From Periplaneta americana (Eukaryota > Arthropoda > Insecta > Blattodea > Blattidae): a DNA stretch of 64,000 nucleotides. Under the pieces are notes generated by a model. It worked only from the letters and a program-made list of their open reading frames with translations. It was not told the origin of the DNA and made no database searches. Location: NCBI RefSeq assembly GCF_040183065.1, contig NC_091119.1, positions 63,660,392 through 63,724,391 of the forward strand, in the 5' to 3' direction. Shown here in pieces: positions 1-10,290 of the stretch. Each line of letters opens with the position of its first letter. The first letter of the stretch is position 1. A program made the translations under genes and the position numbers.

Positions 1-52
1 GTGGTAGATTAGGTAGCATCGGTAAGCTGCCGCTTGGGCCTTGCAAACATGT
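1..52 (+). repeat. Fragment related to the Tigger element at 45397-46827
   Basis: GTAGCATCGGTAAGCTGCCGC and the bases around it match 45610-45655 (same order and orientation, several substitutions), inside the Tigger-like element. The match stops near position 52, so this is a fragment or the edge of a copy lying to the left. Confidence 0.45.
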
Positions 53-130
53 AGAGAGATAGAACTGTTGCATTTTTTATTATATTTTATTGCATTTTAT
101 GAACTTTAGTGATAAAACAAAGAAAATGGA

Positions 131-388
131 ATTGAATCGCTCCATGCAGAAAGGGCTTCAGTCACAAATTTAAAAAAAAAAACGAGATATTGATGGAAAT
201 CATATCTTTATGGATGGTTCCATCAGCCTGTGCAGAAAGGTATTCAGTCCAATGCTTGGAAAGACAGAAGCTGAAGCGTCAGGCTCAGAGTTCTATGCAG
301 AAAGGAATACATAGTACACACAGTTTTCCTTAGTTTTCTCAAAACCAGGTCTAATGGACTGAAGCCCTTTCTGCATGGGGCGATTCAA
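131..388. repeat. Short inverted repeat with scattered TGCAGAAAGG motifs
   Basis: About 32 bases at 131-162 recur in inverse at 357-388 with one or two mismatches. The core TGCAGAAAGG occurs again near 232 and 296. The right arm runs into the LINE fragment that follows, so the repeat may come from rearranged LINE sequence. Confidence 0.5.
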
Positions 389-609
389 TTGGATAGGCCA
401 CATGCTGAGAAAGCCATATGGAGCTATTGAGAAAACTGCAATTGACTGGAATCCACAAGGAGTAAGTAAGAGAGGACGGCATAGAAAAACAAGGAAACGA
501 TCAATAGAGGAGAAAGTAGAGAGATGTGGGAAAAGCTGGAAAGAGGTGAAATAGATTGCTGGCAACAGAATACGCTGGAGGAACTTCACTGCTGCCCTAC
601 GTTTCACCT
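381..609 (+). mobile_element. LINE reverse transcriptase C-terminal remnant
   Basis: The plus-strand frame starting FNWIGHMLRKP reads on through GAIEKTAIDWNPQG and KRGRHRKTRKRSIEEK, then SWKEVK, stop, IAGNRIRWRNF. The order GHxLRKP, DWNPQG, KRGR, SWxExK, WRxF is the familiar C-terminal tail of insect and crustacean LINE reverse transcriptases. One in-frame stop makes it dead. It lies to the left of NPEPL1 exon 5, in the intron that leads off the edge. Confidence 0.78.
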
Positions 610-946
610 AGGAACAACTGGATTTAAGTCAAGTCATGAACTTTAATGAACACTGCTGAATAATGACCAAATTGTGTATTTTATTGTCAAATATCCAGAC
701 TTCTTGCTCAAAATTAAGATCCCTTTTACAGTGAATTATGTTCCATGCACAAAGGATCAATTGCAAGGTAACAGATAGTTTCAATGTCAAGTGGTTATCA
801 AAAGCAACCTAAAAGACAAAGATCACTTAATGCTTCAACATATATTTGGCAATCTCGATTTACTGCTTCATGACAAAGTAGGTCTACAGGTTAACTGAAA
901 TTTCAGCAAGTAATATTTATGGGCATTCAAAGCAAATATGACAAAC
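610..946. other. Intronic sequence, nothing recognised
   Basis: AT-rich sequence between the LINE fragment and NPEPL1 exon 5. I see no coding signal, and in particular no minus-strand NTDAEGR-like exon. Confidence 0.5.
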
Positions 947-1125
947 CTGCCCGAGTACAAAAGGTGAATGTCATCAGGTCGAGTTGCATCTGGACCAACT
1001 GCATTCTCAGCCAAGCAGAAGACTGCATGAAGGTTTTGAGTGAAGCCCTGCCGTACAGCTGCGTAAAAGGCACCCAGCACACCAGCGGCACCACCACAGT
1101 CGCGTTTCATTCCTGGCATTGCAGT
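947..1125 (-). CDS. NPEPL1: NPEPL1-like coding exon 5
   Basis: 59 codons plus 2 bases, from acceptor TTGCTACAG to donor GTTTGT, separated from exon 4 by a 76-base intron. It encodes PGMKRDCGGAAGVLGAF and LAENAVGP..TRPDDI, strongly conserved in M17 peptidases. The split codon would complete the Lys or Arg of the next block, which is not in the window. Confidence 0.92.
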
Positions 1126-4100
1126 CTGTAGCAAAACAATTTACAATATGAACACAACAGATCAATATGGTCCAGACACTCACAATTTGGACATGTCTTA
1201 CTTTGGCTTTGATGCTGAGGCCTCCAGTGTCATAAACAATGCCTTTGCCAACCCACGCAATGGTCTGAGTGGCACCTTCAGGGTTATGGGACAGCACAGC
1301 CAAGGCAGGAGGCACAGATGCGGCCTTTCCAACACCATAGATGCCTCCGAATCCGCGCACACGCAATTCCTCCCCTCTTATTATCGTTGATGTCACACCA
1401 AGTGAGTCTGCAACAGCTCTCACTTCCTGTTTACAGCAACAGAACAAAGTGACAGAAACTGTAACAATAATGTAAGGACTCTAGCCTTTAAAATAAACAT
1501 CTTCCAAAAAAGTTGTAATACTTATAGATTATGAAGCAAATCGAATCAAGAAGTTTACAAATTATGTAAAAAAAAAATCTTACACTGGAAGCCATCATAC
1601 ACAAATCTTTTATAGAATTATCAATTACAGTAAAATCCTGTTTTTAAGGAATAATCTGTTAAGTCCCACCAAATTACCATAAGAAATTAATTCCTGATTT
1701 TAAGGAAACCCAGTTTAAGGAAAATCCTGCTTTTAAGGAATACTTTTCAAGTGAATTTTGTGATAATGAAGCCCAAAATATTCTACTCGACTTTCAATAA
1801 TCGATAGTATCGGCATATTCGATAGTGCATCTCAATCGATAGTAATGAAGCATTATGTGGTGGCATTATTCTTTATTGCTCTTTATGATCTATCTTTGCT
1901 TGCTTTCACAGTGTGTTGCTTTGTTCTCGGAAGTTGTGTGGGTCCTGTTTCCAGTTCTTTTATAAGTTTATACTGTTTATGCATCATTGTAATAGCGAAT
2001 AAGAGGAAGAAATTAACTATCGGACAGTAAGTGAAAATAATAAGGGCTAATCTTCATATAACACTATTGGACATAGCAAAAAAGCATGATTAGCCAACTA
2101 CTTCATTATGGGAATAATGAAGAAGAAAAAGAAATTTTTAATGCCGAGTTTCAGTGTGGTTCAGGTTCAACCAAATGGGAAAACATTAGTGCCTCACCAT
2201 CTCAAGAGTTAGAAAATATTATAATGAAATTTATTGTAAATAATAATTGTAGACCTAATTAAATGATTATAATGTATGGTCTATAATACACATGTTACAG
2301 TCTATACAAAACTGGAAAGGTATTGACAGTTCAGCGGCTTCGAGGCATCACCATGGCAACTGCTCAAATTAGCCAATCATACGGTATGATGACAGGTCGG
2401 CGTTGTCGGTTGTTTCATAGCTAGCACGTGGTAGCCAGCTGTTTTGTTTAGAAGAGTTGAATTTTAGTTTCTGTGTCGCAGAAGATACTGGTGTTTTGTC
2501 GTGGCTATTGTTTTCATAGTTATTCCGGTGCCATGTGTATTTATAATACAGACTACGTTAAGAAAGATGCTACTAGATGCAGAATCTCGCACAACAATGT
2601 TTATTCTCTGCACACTATTGTAAAGAATATAGTTTTAAATATAAACAAATTGATGGCTGCAAGATGTTAATGGAGAGAAATGACAATATCTACGTTGTTT
2701 TTAATCTTTTTTCATGGTTCTGTATAACAAAGTTTTACTTGGAAAGTCAATAATATTGCATACGTGAATTTTTTTAATGAATATCCATATTTTGAGTAAC
2801 GTAACTTCAGTTAGCAATATGACTGCTAATTTTTTATACATCTTGTACAATCGTCAGAAATAGTATCACCATCATCTTTCGCCTTATTTAAGTGATAAAA
2901 TGAAATAGGTCTAATTGATTCTGCATCATTATTACTGATACTAATATATGATACACTACACGCCTCACTATTTTCTGTATTGTTAGCCACATTATGGCAC
3001 TCAGATTTATGTAGGTCTGGCACTTCTCCACGAGACATTGACTGATGTAAGGTAGTCCATGCAGCTAAAAACTCTTTCCTTTATAACTTTAAATTTATAG
3101 CAAGAAATCTTGATTACGGTTTATACTAAGCTTACATACTGTTTGCACAATATGTACCATATTCACATTCACTCACTCTTTTATTATTGTTATTATTATT
3201 ATATTTGTGTAGTCATAGAGTTCGTATGATATAAATTTACGAGTTCGCATCCGTTCCTCAATTCTGACAAGGCAGACAAGCGACTCTATCAGTCGCACCG
3301 CACAACTTCACAATGATGTTCTCTTCCTGCATGTCTGAGAGAGAACTGTCAATATCTTTCTAGACTAGACGCCAGTTCGGAAGGCGATTGGCTGCTAGCG
3401 TTTGCGTCGAGAGAGACAGGTAGTGAGAGAAAGGCAATGTGCAGCATTGCCACATCATACTTCACGCGCGTGCGCGATACAAGTAGCTGAGGAGAGAATT
3501 TCAATTTTAAAAAGACAATAATGACCTTAGCCGTTGATTACTGCAAGCGTGACAAACCTTTTATCAGAACATTATCAAATCTTACGTTCTATTAATAATG
3601 CTTATACCAAGTTTTAAGATTTTTATGTGCGGTATTATTATTATTATTATTATGTTATCACACTGTTTTAATACGAAATGTATACGGTGTATTACTAGAA
3701 AAAATGATACACTATTTAAGTAGAAATTGTATTTAGGTCTATTTCTAGACGAAAATTATTTTAGCTAGTTAAATACCCTAAAACAATAACTACGAGTACC
3801 ATCTTATATTGCCACATTTCGGTCACATTTAATATAAATTAGGATTTAATAAATATTCAGTACCTGGTTTTAATCGAAGTCGCTGATTCCCTCATCAGTC
3901 CCGTCAGATTTTTCAGAGTCAGATTCTCGAAGGTACATATCTAATACTGTACGTCACAGCACACTTTTATTAAAATCATCTAATTCAGAGACTTGTTTTT
4001 TCACGACGAGGATGTTTTCCAGGAGAACGAAACGTGGCAGTTACACTCACATTAAAAGATTTGTTTCCTTCACTAGCAATTCTTTGCACGGTTCGCAAAC

Positions 4101-7048
4101 CCACACCACATGCTTCTGCAGTCATCTCCTGCGCGTTGGCAATGTTGCGGCCAGCACCATGATGCCCAGCAGAGTTCTGCTCGTTAATGTTTTTAAAATA
4201 ATTATATACCTTAAACACTATTTCCCACGTCTGCCTGTGCAGTACTTGCCTTTTTATAGTATCTCCTTCCATTTATTTATCTTACACATACACAGTATAT
4301 GTTAGTTTTACTTATTCAATGTTTTAAAACACTCACACATGAACAAAGTAACTCGAAAAGCACTTGTTATAGACTGATTCTGATTGGTTCTCCTGTTCAA
4401 GCTTGTGACGTCACATGCCATACAGGCTACGGCGCATCTAGTAGCCGTCCGCCTTCCGAATTGCCGTCTAGTCTAGTTTTGTATAGACTGTACTATTAGT
4501 TATTTTAGCCTTTCCTTCCCATTTTATGTAAACCACTTTTTGAGGAAAATCTCTATTTAAGGAAAAAAAAAGTAATCCCTCAGAGATTCGTTAAAAAGGG
4601 ATTGTACTGTAATACAACACTTGGCGAGAAATGAAGAGACATCTGTTATATCACAACAGAAAAACTAGAGAAATTTTGTGGACATTTGGAAACTACACTT
4701 ACGAAGACAAGGAAAGGAAACATTACTGTTCAAGACCAAGCAAACAACAAATGTTATCAGCACATCTCCACAAGCATTAAACCACAAAGAAAGTATCAAC
4801 TAGATATCAACAAGAATTCGAGAAATAAAACAAAAATCTTAAAATTTCAACAAACGGTGCGTAAAATTGTAGGATAAAAGTAATAAAAAAGAACTATTAT
4901 GTGCAAACTAATTCATTTCCATTCTAATTTTCCACTTGTCATGATTTCTTACCACATCAGTTACACAGAATGAGATGCATGTATGCAAAGAATCTCAAGA
5001 AATCGTCTAAAAATAACAACCTTATAACTTGATAAAAAACTGGATAGAATAAAGCACAAATGGATTATATTCAAAGGCAAGAAAGAAAAGAGTGTAAAAC
5101 AGTGAAGCGTGGACTCTCACCTGTAGGAAGTGATCGACATTCATATCGTTGCAGGGGGCATCCACAATTCTGGCTGCCAACCTCACACCAGTGCATGCAC
5201 TCTCCAGGCACTTGAGGTCATCTGCAGACAGCGCCAGCTTGTCGTCCAGGCTGCCATTGCTCTCCACCGTCACTTGGCACTCAGCACTCGGTACCAATAG
5301 GAACTCGACACTCACTGTGGTGTTGGGTGTCTGCCCTGCTGGGTTGCTGGACGTTTTGCGTGAGAACAGTGGATAGGCGCGTGCCACAGCACAGGCAGAG
5401 GCAAACACGTCAGAGCGCTCACACACAATCTGCACACAGACAACTGCATCAACTCATGGCTCAGAAGGAGAGGATATGATTAGGAAACGCAATAGTTTAA
5501 TGGAAAGTATGTTGAATTGTAGTGCTTGAAACAATGATTCACCTGGCACGCCCAATTGTAAGTGGTGGACAAAGATGGTGTTTGATGGTATGCCTTCATG
5601 ATGGCTAAAAGAACAAGCTTTGGTGCATCACCCACTAAATGGGGACACTTAAGTGAATGACAGTCAAGTGCCCGCCACTGGTTAAAAAAATATATCAAAA
5701 AAACCTATATTATAATTGTATGTAGTTTTTTTATTTTCATAGGTTATTTTACGATGCTTTATCAACATCTTAGGTTATTTAGCATCTGAATGAGATGAAG
5801 GTGATAATGCCGGTAAAATAAGTCCGAGGTCCAGCACCGAAAGTTACTCAGCATTTGCTCATATTGGGTTGAGGGAAAATTCTGGAAAAAACCTCAACCA
5901 GGTAACTTGCTCCCACCGGGAATCGAACACAGGCTACCTGGTTTCACAGCCAGACGCGCTAACCGTTACTCCACAGGTGTTGTATGTAGTTAGCCATTGT
6001 TTCCATGATGTCATTTTTTTTTCCTATGGGACTGTTTTCAGACTGATTTAGACTTGATTCAAAGCATTCTGAAGGAAACGGAAGGGTTTTTATTGGGCAT
6101 ATAAATGCATATTTGGACTTTTTTTAATTTTGTAAAATATTTAGTACGAAGCTGCATATTAACATATTTTGGGAGTAACTGTATGCATATTTAGGCATTT
6201 TTTAAGTTTTATAGCATATTTTGTAAAAATTCGCGTCATAATGTTATATTTTGCGCATTTCTCATATTTAATACATTCATTCAAACCATAACAAGCTGTG
6301 ATAAAATGTAATACTATGAAAGTTTTACACGATAGCTCTTAAATGCTTTATTTTCAGAGAAATGTAATATTATGAAAGTTGATGCGAAAAGAAGTTTTTC
6401 TCACTATAAAACAATACTCAGTGACAACAGGAGAGGGCTTTCATTTGATAACCTTAAAATGCATGTTGTCATCAATTGCAACAATCCAGCTGGTAATGCA
6501 AACTGAGGTATGTTTTTTATCGATACTTTCATATGCTTAATATACATTTGCGAGGTTCGCATACAAGTTTTAAGCAAGCAGAATAATTAAAATTTCCCAT
6601 TTTTACAGGGTCCATGCTATTTTGCAGAATCCTGTTGAAACTGTGAATGCTGTGTTGTGTTTCTATTCTACAGACAGAGGACATTTGAAGTAATTTGCTT
6701 AAATATAACATACAACTGGTTAGACATGTTTTAATCCATGTATAATGCCGAGAATTAAAAAATCTAACATACATGTGTTACTGATAAAGTCATATTTTTA
6801 TGTTCTTTAGGTCATAAAAAGCATGCATATATCCTGTTTTTAGGTCATAAAAATCCGCGCCCTAATCATCACCATCCAAAACATGTATTATACCAAGTGG
6901 TTTGTTAGGGACTCACATCAATCCACCTTTTAGCCGAGTGACACTTAAAGAAAGTAAAAGTCCATTCAGTGGGGTGTTGGTCAACATAGGGAGCAGGTCT
7001 AGTGGTAGGGCTCCTAGCTTTAAGCTTCTAGACAGGCTTGGAGAACAG

Positions 7049-7109
<61 letters not shown>

Positions 7110-8136
7110 ATTGGTTTTATGAGTCTTCATGGTCTCTGACTTCACGGGTGTCAACAGATCTAACTGAAGAGAATTTTTGGGCGATGTTGAATGTATTTGG
7201 CAGCACAGTTTTCTGCATTAACACAAATGAGTTGTTAATGATTTCCACGTTTCAGAGCCTCTTGAAGTGTATGTGAAATTACACATGTTGCTTATATGGC
7301 TATTGACAATATCTGGTCCACATCTGTGAAGTAACGGTTAGCGCGTCTGGCCGCGAAACCAGGTGGTCCGGGTTCGATTCCCAGTCGGGGCAAGTTACCT
7401 GGTTGAGGTTTTTTCCGGGGTTTTTCTTCAACTCAATATGAGTAAATGCTGGGTAACTTTCGGTGCTGGACTCCGGACTCATTTCATCGGCATTATCACA
7501 TTCATCTCATTCAGACGCTAAATAACCTAGATGTTGAAAAAGCATCGTAAAAAAACCTACTAAAGTAAAAAAGAAAACAATATCTACACGTCAATCACCT
7601 TCAGAAGTTTTGTAGACACACTGTACAATTTGATATAGACTTTATTAAAATATCACGTTTCCCGATCACATCTCTCACCTTGTCAGTCGGGCTGCATCAT
7701 ATGTGACTCACCAACTTGCATGTGATACCATACCACGATGGACTCGTCGGCACCCACTGTGGTGCTGCGCACAATCTTGGTAATGGCGTGTGCACGTGAG
7801 GGGGCATTGTGCCGACTGCACTTGACAGGTAGTGCAGCCAAGGTCGCCAGATTGAGGTACAGGGAGCACGTGTCTGTGGGGGATGGGTGGAGACTCGCCA
7901 AAGCAGTCAAGTACACCTGCAAAAGAGAAGTGGCTATACAACTGTGCAACAGGCAAACTACTCACATAACAAGGTCCACCAACCTCCTCTGTGACACGTG
8001 GCTCCAGCTTCACCTTGATGTCACTGAACTTGACCTTGGCTAGGTTCTTCACTTGCCCTATGATGACCACCGGGTGGCTCTGTGGATCAGTCTTTGTCAG
8101 CGAGCCCATGAACTGCAGTTTTGTTGACGACATCAT
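947..8136 (-). CDS. NPEPL1: Probable aminopeptidase NPEPL1-like (M17 family), 5' five coding exons, runs off left edge
   Basis: Coding exons on the minus strand are 7984-8136, 7734-7916, 5121-5429, 1202-1426 and 947-1125. All have GT-AG borders. They join in phase into about 350 codons; the human family member has about 520. The M17 catalytic domain is plain: FGGIYGVGKA, then VGKGIVYDTGGLSIK with the metal-binding Lys/Asp block, then GMKRDCGGAA and TRPDDIHLLYSG. The next expected block, NTDAEGR, is absent from positions 1-946, so the remaining exons lie off the left edge. The first ATG in frame is at 8136 (MMSSTKLQF), and its alignment with the family N-terminus supports it. M17 enzymes cleave N-terminal residues from peptides using two metal ions, usually in the cytosol. 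No frameshift or stop is seen. The gene is divergent to the AOAH gene. Similarity to NPEPL1 is judged by eye from remembered family sequence. Confidence 0.9.
1202..1426 (-). CDS. NPEPL1: NPEPL1-like coding exon 4 (metal-binding block)
   Basis: 75 codons in phase 0, from acceptor TGTAAACAG to donor GTAAGA. It encodes RGFGGIYGVGKA and VGKGIVYDTGGLSIK; the latter is the M17 segment with a metal-binding Lys and Asp. The 3.7 kb intron before it contains the transposon at 1628-4609. Confidence 0.93.
1628..4609 (-). mobile_element. Pogo/Tigger- or Tc1-like DNA transposon with TA duplication, degraded
   Basis: The ends are inverted: CAGTAAAATCCTGTTTTTAA at the left, and reading in from the right CAGTACAATCCCTTTTTAA. 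Both are flanked by TA, the target duplication of the Tc1/mariner/pogo superfamily. Further in, both ends repeat AAGGAAAA-type motifs. The only transposase-like sequence is an N-terminal part near the right end on the minus strand (about 3900-4272). At 2982 bases it is long for its surviving coding content, so it is probably decayed or carries inserted sequence. Two segments, 3361-3400 and 4435-4475 (CTAGACTAGACG..TTCGGAAGGCG), are also inverted to each other and could mark a smaller element nested inside. Confidence 0.68.
3895..4272 (-). pseudogene. Transposase N-terminal fragment (helix-turn-helix)
   Basis: A minus-strand frame of about 95 residues starts with MEGDTIKRQ. It contains a helix-turn-helix-like stretch, TAEACGVGLRTVQRIASEG, then FRSPGKHPRREKTSL. 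In another frame it is followed by ELDDFNKSVL, stop, RTVLDMYL. The pattern SP.K..R, then LDDF..SVLRRTV, is one I associate with insect Tc1/IS630-type transposase N-termini. A frameshift and a stop break it, and no DDE domain is visible. Confidence 0.5.
4612..5120. other. NPEPL1 intron sequence, nothing recognised
   Basis: AT-rich, with no convincing coding or repeat structure between the transposon and exon 3. Confidence 0.5.
5121..5429 (-). CDS. NPEPL1: NPEPL1-like coding exon 3
   Basis: 103 codons in phase 0, from acceptor TGTGTGCAG to donor GTGAGA. It contains FASACAVARAYPLF and GVRLAARIVDAPCNDMNVD, the link between the N-terminal domain and the catalytic domain. The 2.3 kb intron before it holds two SINEs and a hAT-like remnant. 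Confidence 0.9.
5728..5979 (-). mobile_element. tRNA-derived SINE (family A), minus strand, 12-bp target duplication
   Basis: On the minus strand it reads CTAACCGTT-type tRNA head, box B (GTTCGATTCCCGG), CAAGTTACCTGGTTGAGG, then a body ending in CATCGTAAAATAACCT and an A-rich tail. TTGTATGTAGTT occurs on both sides, at 5716-5727 and 5980-5991. Two other copies are at 7315-7576 and 47907-48163. Confidence 0.87.
6070..6864. mobile_element. hAT-like element remnant
   Basis: The right end reads inward as TAGGGCGCGGATTTTTATGACC. This resembles the terminus TAGGGACCGGATTTTTATG of the hAT at 22869-24270. The inside is rich in GCATATTT motifs. The left end (near 6076) is poorly preserved and I find no matching 8-bp duplication, so the borders are tentative. 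Confidence 0.42.
7052..7105. repeat. (TA)n microsatellite
   Basis: About 54 bases of uninterrupted TA inside NPEPL1 intron 2. Confidence 0.97.
7315..7576 (+). mobile_element. tRNA-derived SINE (family A), plus strand
   Basis: GTAACGGTTAGCGCGTCTGG head, GGTTCGATTCCCAGTCGGGG box B, GTTACCTGGTTGAGG, then the body to CGTAAAAAAACCTACT and an A-rich tail. ACAATATCT flanks it at 7306-7314 and 7577-7585. It lies in NPEPL1 intron 2, opposite in orientation to the gene. Confidence 0.88.
7734..7916 (-). CDS. NPEPL1: NPEPL1-like coding exon 2
   Basis: 61 codons in phase 0 after a good acceptor (CTTCTCTTTTGCAG) and before GTATGG. It contains PTDTCSLYLNLATLAALP, typical of the N-terminal domain of the NPEPL1 branch. 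The preceding intron is only 67 bases. Confidence 0.88.
7984..8136 (-). CDS. NPEPL1: NPEPL1-like coding exon 1
   Basis: 51 codons from the ATG at 8136, ending in ...RVTEE at a GTTGGT donor, phase 0. A second ATG follows at once at 8133, so the exact start could be either. A weak acceptor (TTGCAG) about 11 bases upstream of the ATG suggests a separate 5' untranslated exon farther right, which I cannot place. Confidence 0.82.
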
Positions 8137-8777
8137 GCGCTGTGAGTCTGCAACACTCAAGCAGATATTTCTTATGCTAACAGTTGCTCTGTTACCATTT
8201 TTACCACTAAATTCAAGGTTTATAGGTTCAAATCTTGATATAGTTGATGGATTTTTTACAGGTGATAAATATGTTCAAGTATGGCTTCTCTTAAAAGAGA
8301 AGTAAAGCAAGAAGACACTTAAAAGCATCTGTCCCGGACTGATGGGCATCCAACTAAAATGAATCACATTTATTTCAATCACTTTTCTACTTCATATGAC
8401 TTTTTAAGGACAATAAACATAATTGGCATGGCTTTTTTCTTTTTTTTTCGAGAAGTAAAGCTAGGAGATCAAAGTCTTGGTTAGCATTTAGTATTAATCA
8501 GTAGTCATTTATCCTCTACTTCCATGCAGTTCATTTTAAACTATGCAAGACCCAGCAAAAAGGCCAAGTACTAGCAATAGCCAATACCAGATTAAGCTAG
8601 TGTGGAGTCAGTAGCATAAAGGGACCCCAAATTTATATAAAAAAAGCACATAGATATTAAAATGTAAGTATTTTACTTGAACAATAAAGCAATTCAATAT
8701 TTTCATTTTATATTCAGCCAGTTAAATGTCAATACATTAGAGATGGTTCTAGCCAGGGATGGTTTTGATAAAAATAA

Positions 8778-8987
8778 GGGGTGCGCTTCTGAACAGAGGC
8801 AGTGGCATTTCCTCTAAGGTTAGAGCCCAGTTTAGGTGTGTGTATATTAATCGAAAATTAGAGGCTAGAAAATATTGAGAATATGACGCATGTTTATAGG
8901 ACATTTTTTCCGATTAATACATACACACACCTAAACTGGGCTCTAACCTTAGGGGAAATGCCGCTGCCCCTGTTTGGAAGCGCGCCC
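8778..8987. repeat. Foldback (MITE-like) element, arms of about 76 bp
   Basis: 8778-8853 and 8911-8987 are inverted copies with few mismatches: GGTTAGAGCCCAGTTTAGGTG on the left, CACCTAAACTGGGCTCTAACC on the right. The loop is about 57 bases. RNA from either strand would form a long hairpin. Confidence 0.85.
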
Positions 8988-9234
8988 AAAATAAGTACCT
9001 GCAAGTAGTGAATAAAGCAGGGTGAAAACATTTTTTCCTGGTTCAAATTCAAATTTATTATCTAAAAGGAATGTCGCAATATTGTAAGAGAATCATGCAA
9101 AAAAGTTGTCAATGTAAAAATATGCCTCCTCCCCTAGTTTAAAACCTCTAGAACCACCACTGTTGCTGTATGTAAGTATTTACATGCTATATAAATATCA
9201 ATGCCAAATGTCAGAAGTAACGAAACTACAATTT

Positions 9235-9690
9235 AAATATGAACGGAGAAAAATTCTCTCCAGCATTGGGACTCAACCTGGGTTTTCAGCTCTACGTGCT
9301 GATGCTTTATCCACTAAGCCACACCATATTCTAGTCCTAATGCCGGATTGAATCCTTTCAGTTTCCCTTTGATGCCCAACTCTCATGTACTGTGTCACAG
9401 ATGTGTGACAGTGGTACAATGTCCAACACACTATGTACAGAGGTGCACTCATTATGAGTGACTAGGTGGCTGGGATCCGACGGAATCACTAAGTGATTAC
9501 TTACGCGTATCATATTACTATGATGTACCGAAATACATATGAGATTTCCGTGCAGGAATTCTGCATTATCATATGGCTTAGCAGATAAAGCGTCAGCACG
9601 TAGAGCTGAAAACCCAGGATAGAATCCCGGTTCAGGAGAGAATTTTCTTAATTCCACCCATCCTTCACCATATAACGCAACCTCCCACCA
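9235..9690. mobile_element. Composite of SINE family B: one body with two outward tRNA-like heads
   Basis: 9241-9350 is a minus-strand tRNA-like head (TAAGCCACACC, GGGACTCAACCTGGG). 9570-9650 is a plus-strand head (GGCTTAGCAGATAAAGCG, box B degraded). The body between them, with GATGTACCGAAATACAT, is the same as in the tandem array at 47310-49310, where all heads point one way. Confidence 0.68.
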
Positions 9691-10214
9691 CAAACGATAC
9701 TGGTGATGGACAATGCACCATATCACATAGTGATAATAAACTGCCCAACAGTTCTAATAAAAAACAAGACATTCAAGATTTGGCTTGGCCACTCTACCCT
9801 ATTATCTCCTCGCTTAGTTGCCTCATGAATGATGCGTCATGAGGTTCCAACCAGTCTTCAGAATGTTGACTAAACATACATATTAAGACTGACTTAAACA
9901 GAACAACACTGACTTATATAATATACGAAGTGAGAAGGCAGAACTGCTCATGTTAGTCTGTGTCAATCTTCTGAACCCATATTATATAGAGCGAATTTCA
10001 TTTTCAATGTCCATGGTAATACAGTCTTGAGACTACCATCATATCACTAGGATTTGTCTCCAATAGAATACATACGACGGATTGTTAAATGCCGAGTTGC
10101 AATGAAGAATGTGAATTTCATCAAAGAAATCTGGAATTACACAGAAGAAGAATCAGGCAATATAACTATGTCAGCATGGAATATATATGTAATGCATGGA
10201 CTGGAGAATGCTTT

Positions 10215-10290
10215 GTTATTTTACAACGCTTTATCAATTGCTGTGATTATCTATCAGGTATGCTAACCGTTATTCCACAGCGGTGGACTG
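10215..10290 (-). repeat. Shard of SINE family A, internally deleted
   Basis: ACAACGCTTTATCAATTGC resembles the 3' part and CTAACCGTTATTCCACAG the 5' head of the family A SINE on the minus strand. The middle is missing. Confidence 0.42.

Noticed and set aside
1007..1447. Single 146-codon frame across NPEPL1 exons 4 and 5
   Set aside because: It reads through the 76-base intron into another frame; the conserved residues resume only after splicing.
2826..3038. 70-codon minus-strand frame inside the 3-kb transposon
   Set aside because: Acidic and Ser/Asn-rich with no transposase motif. Too weak to call.
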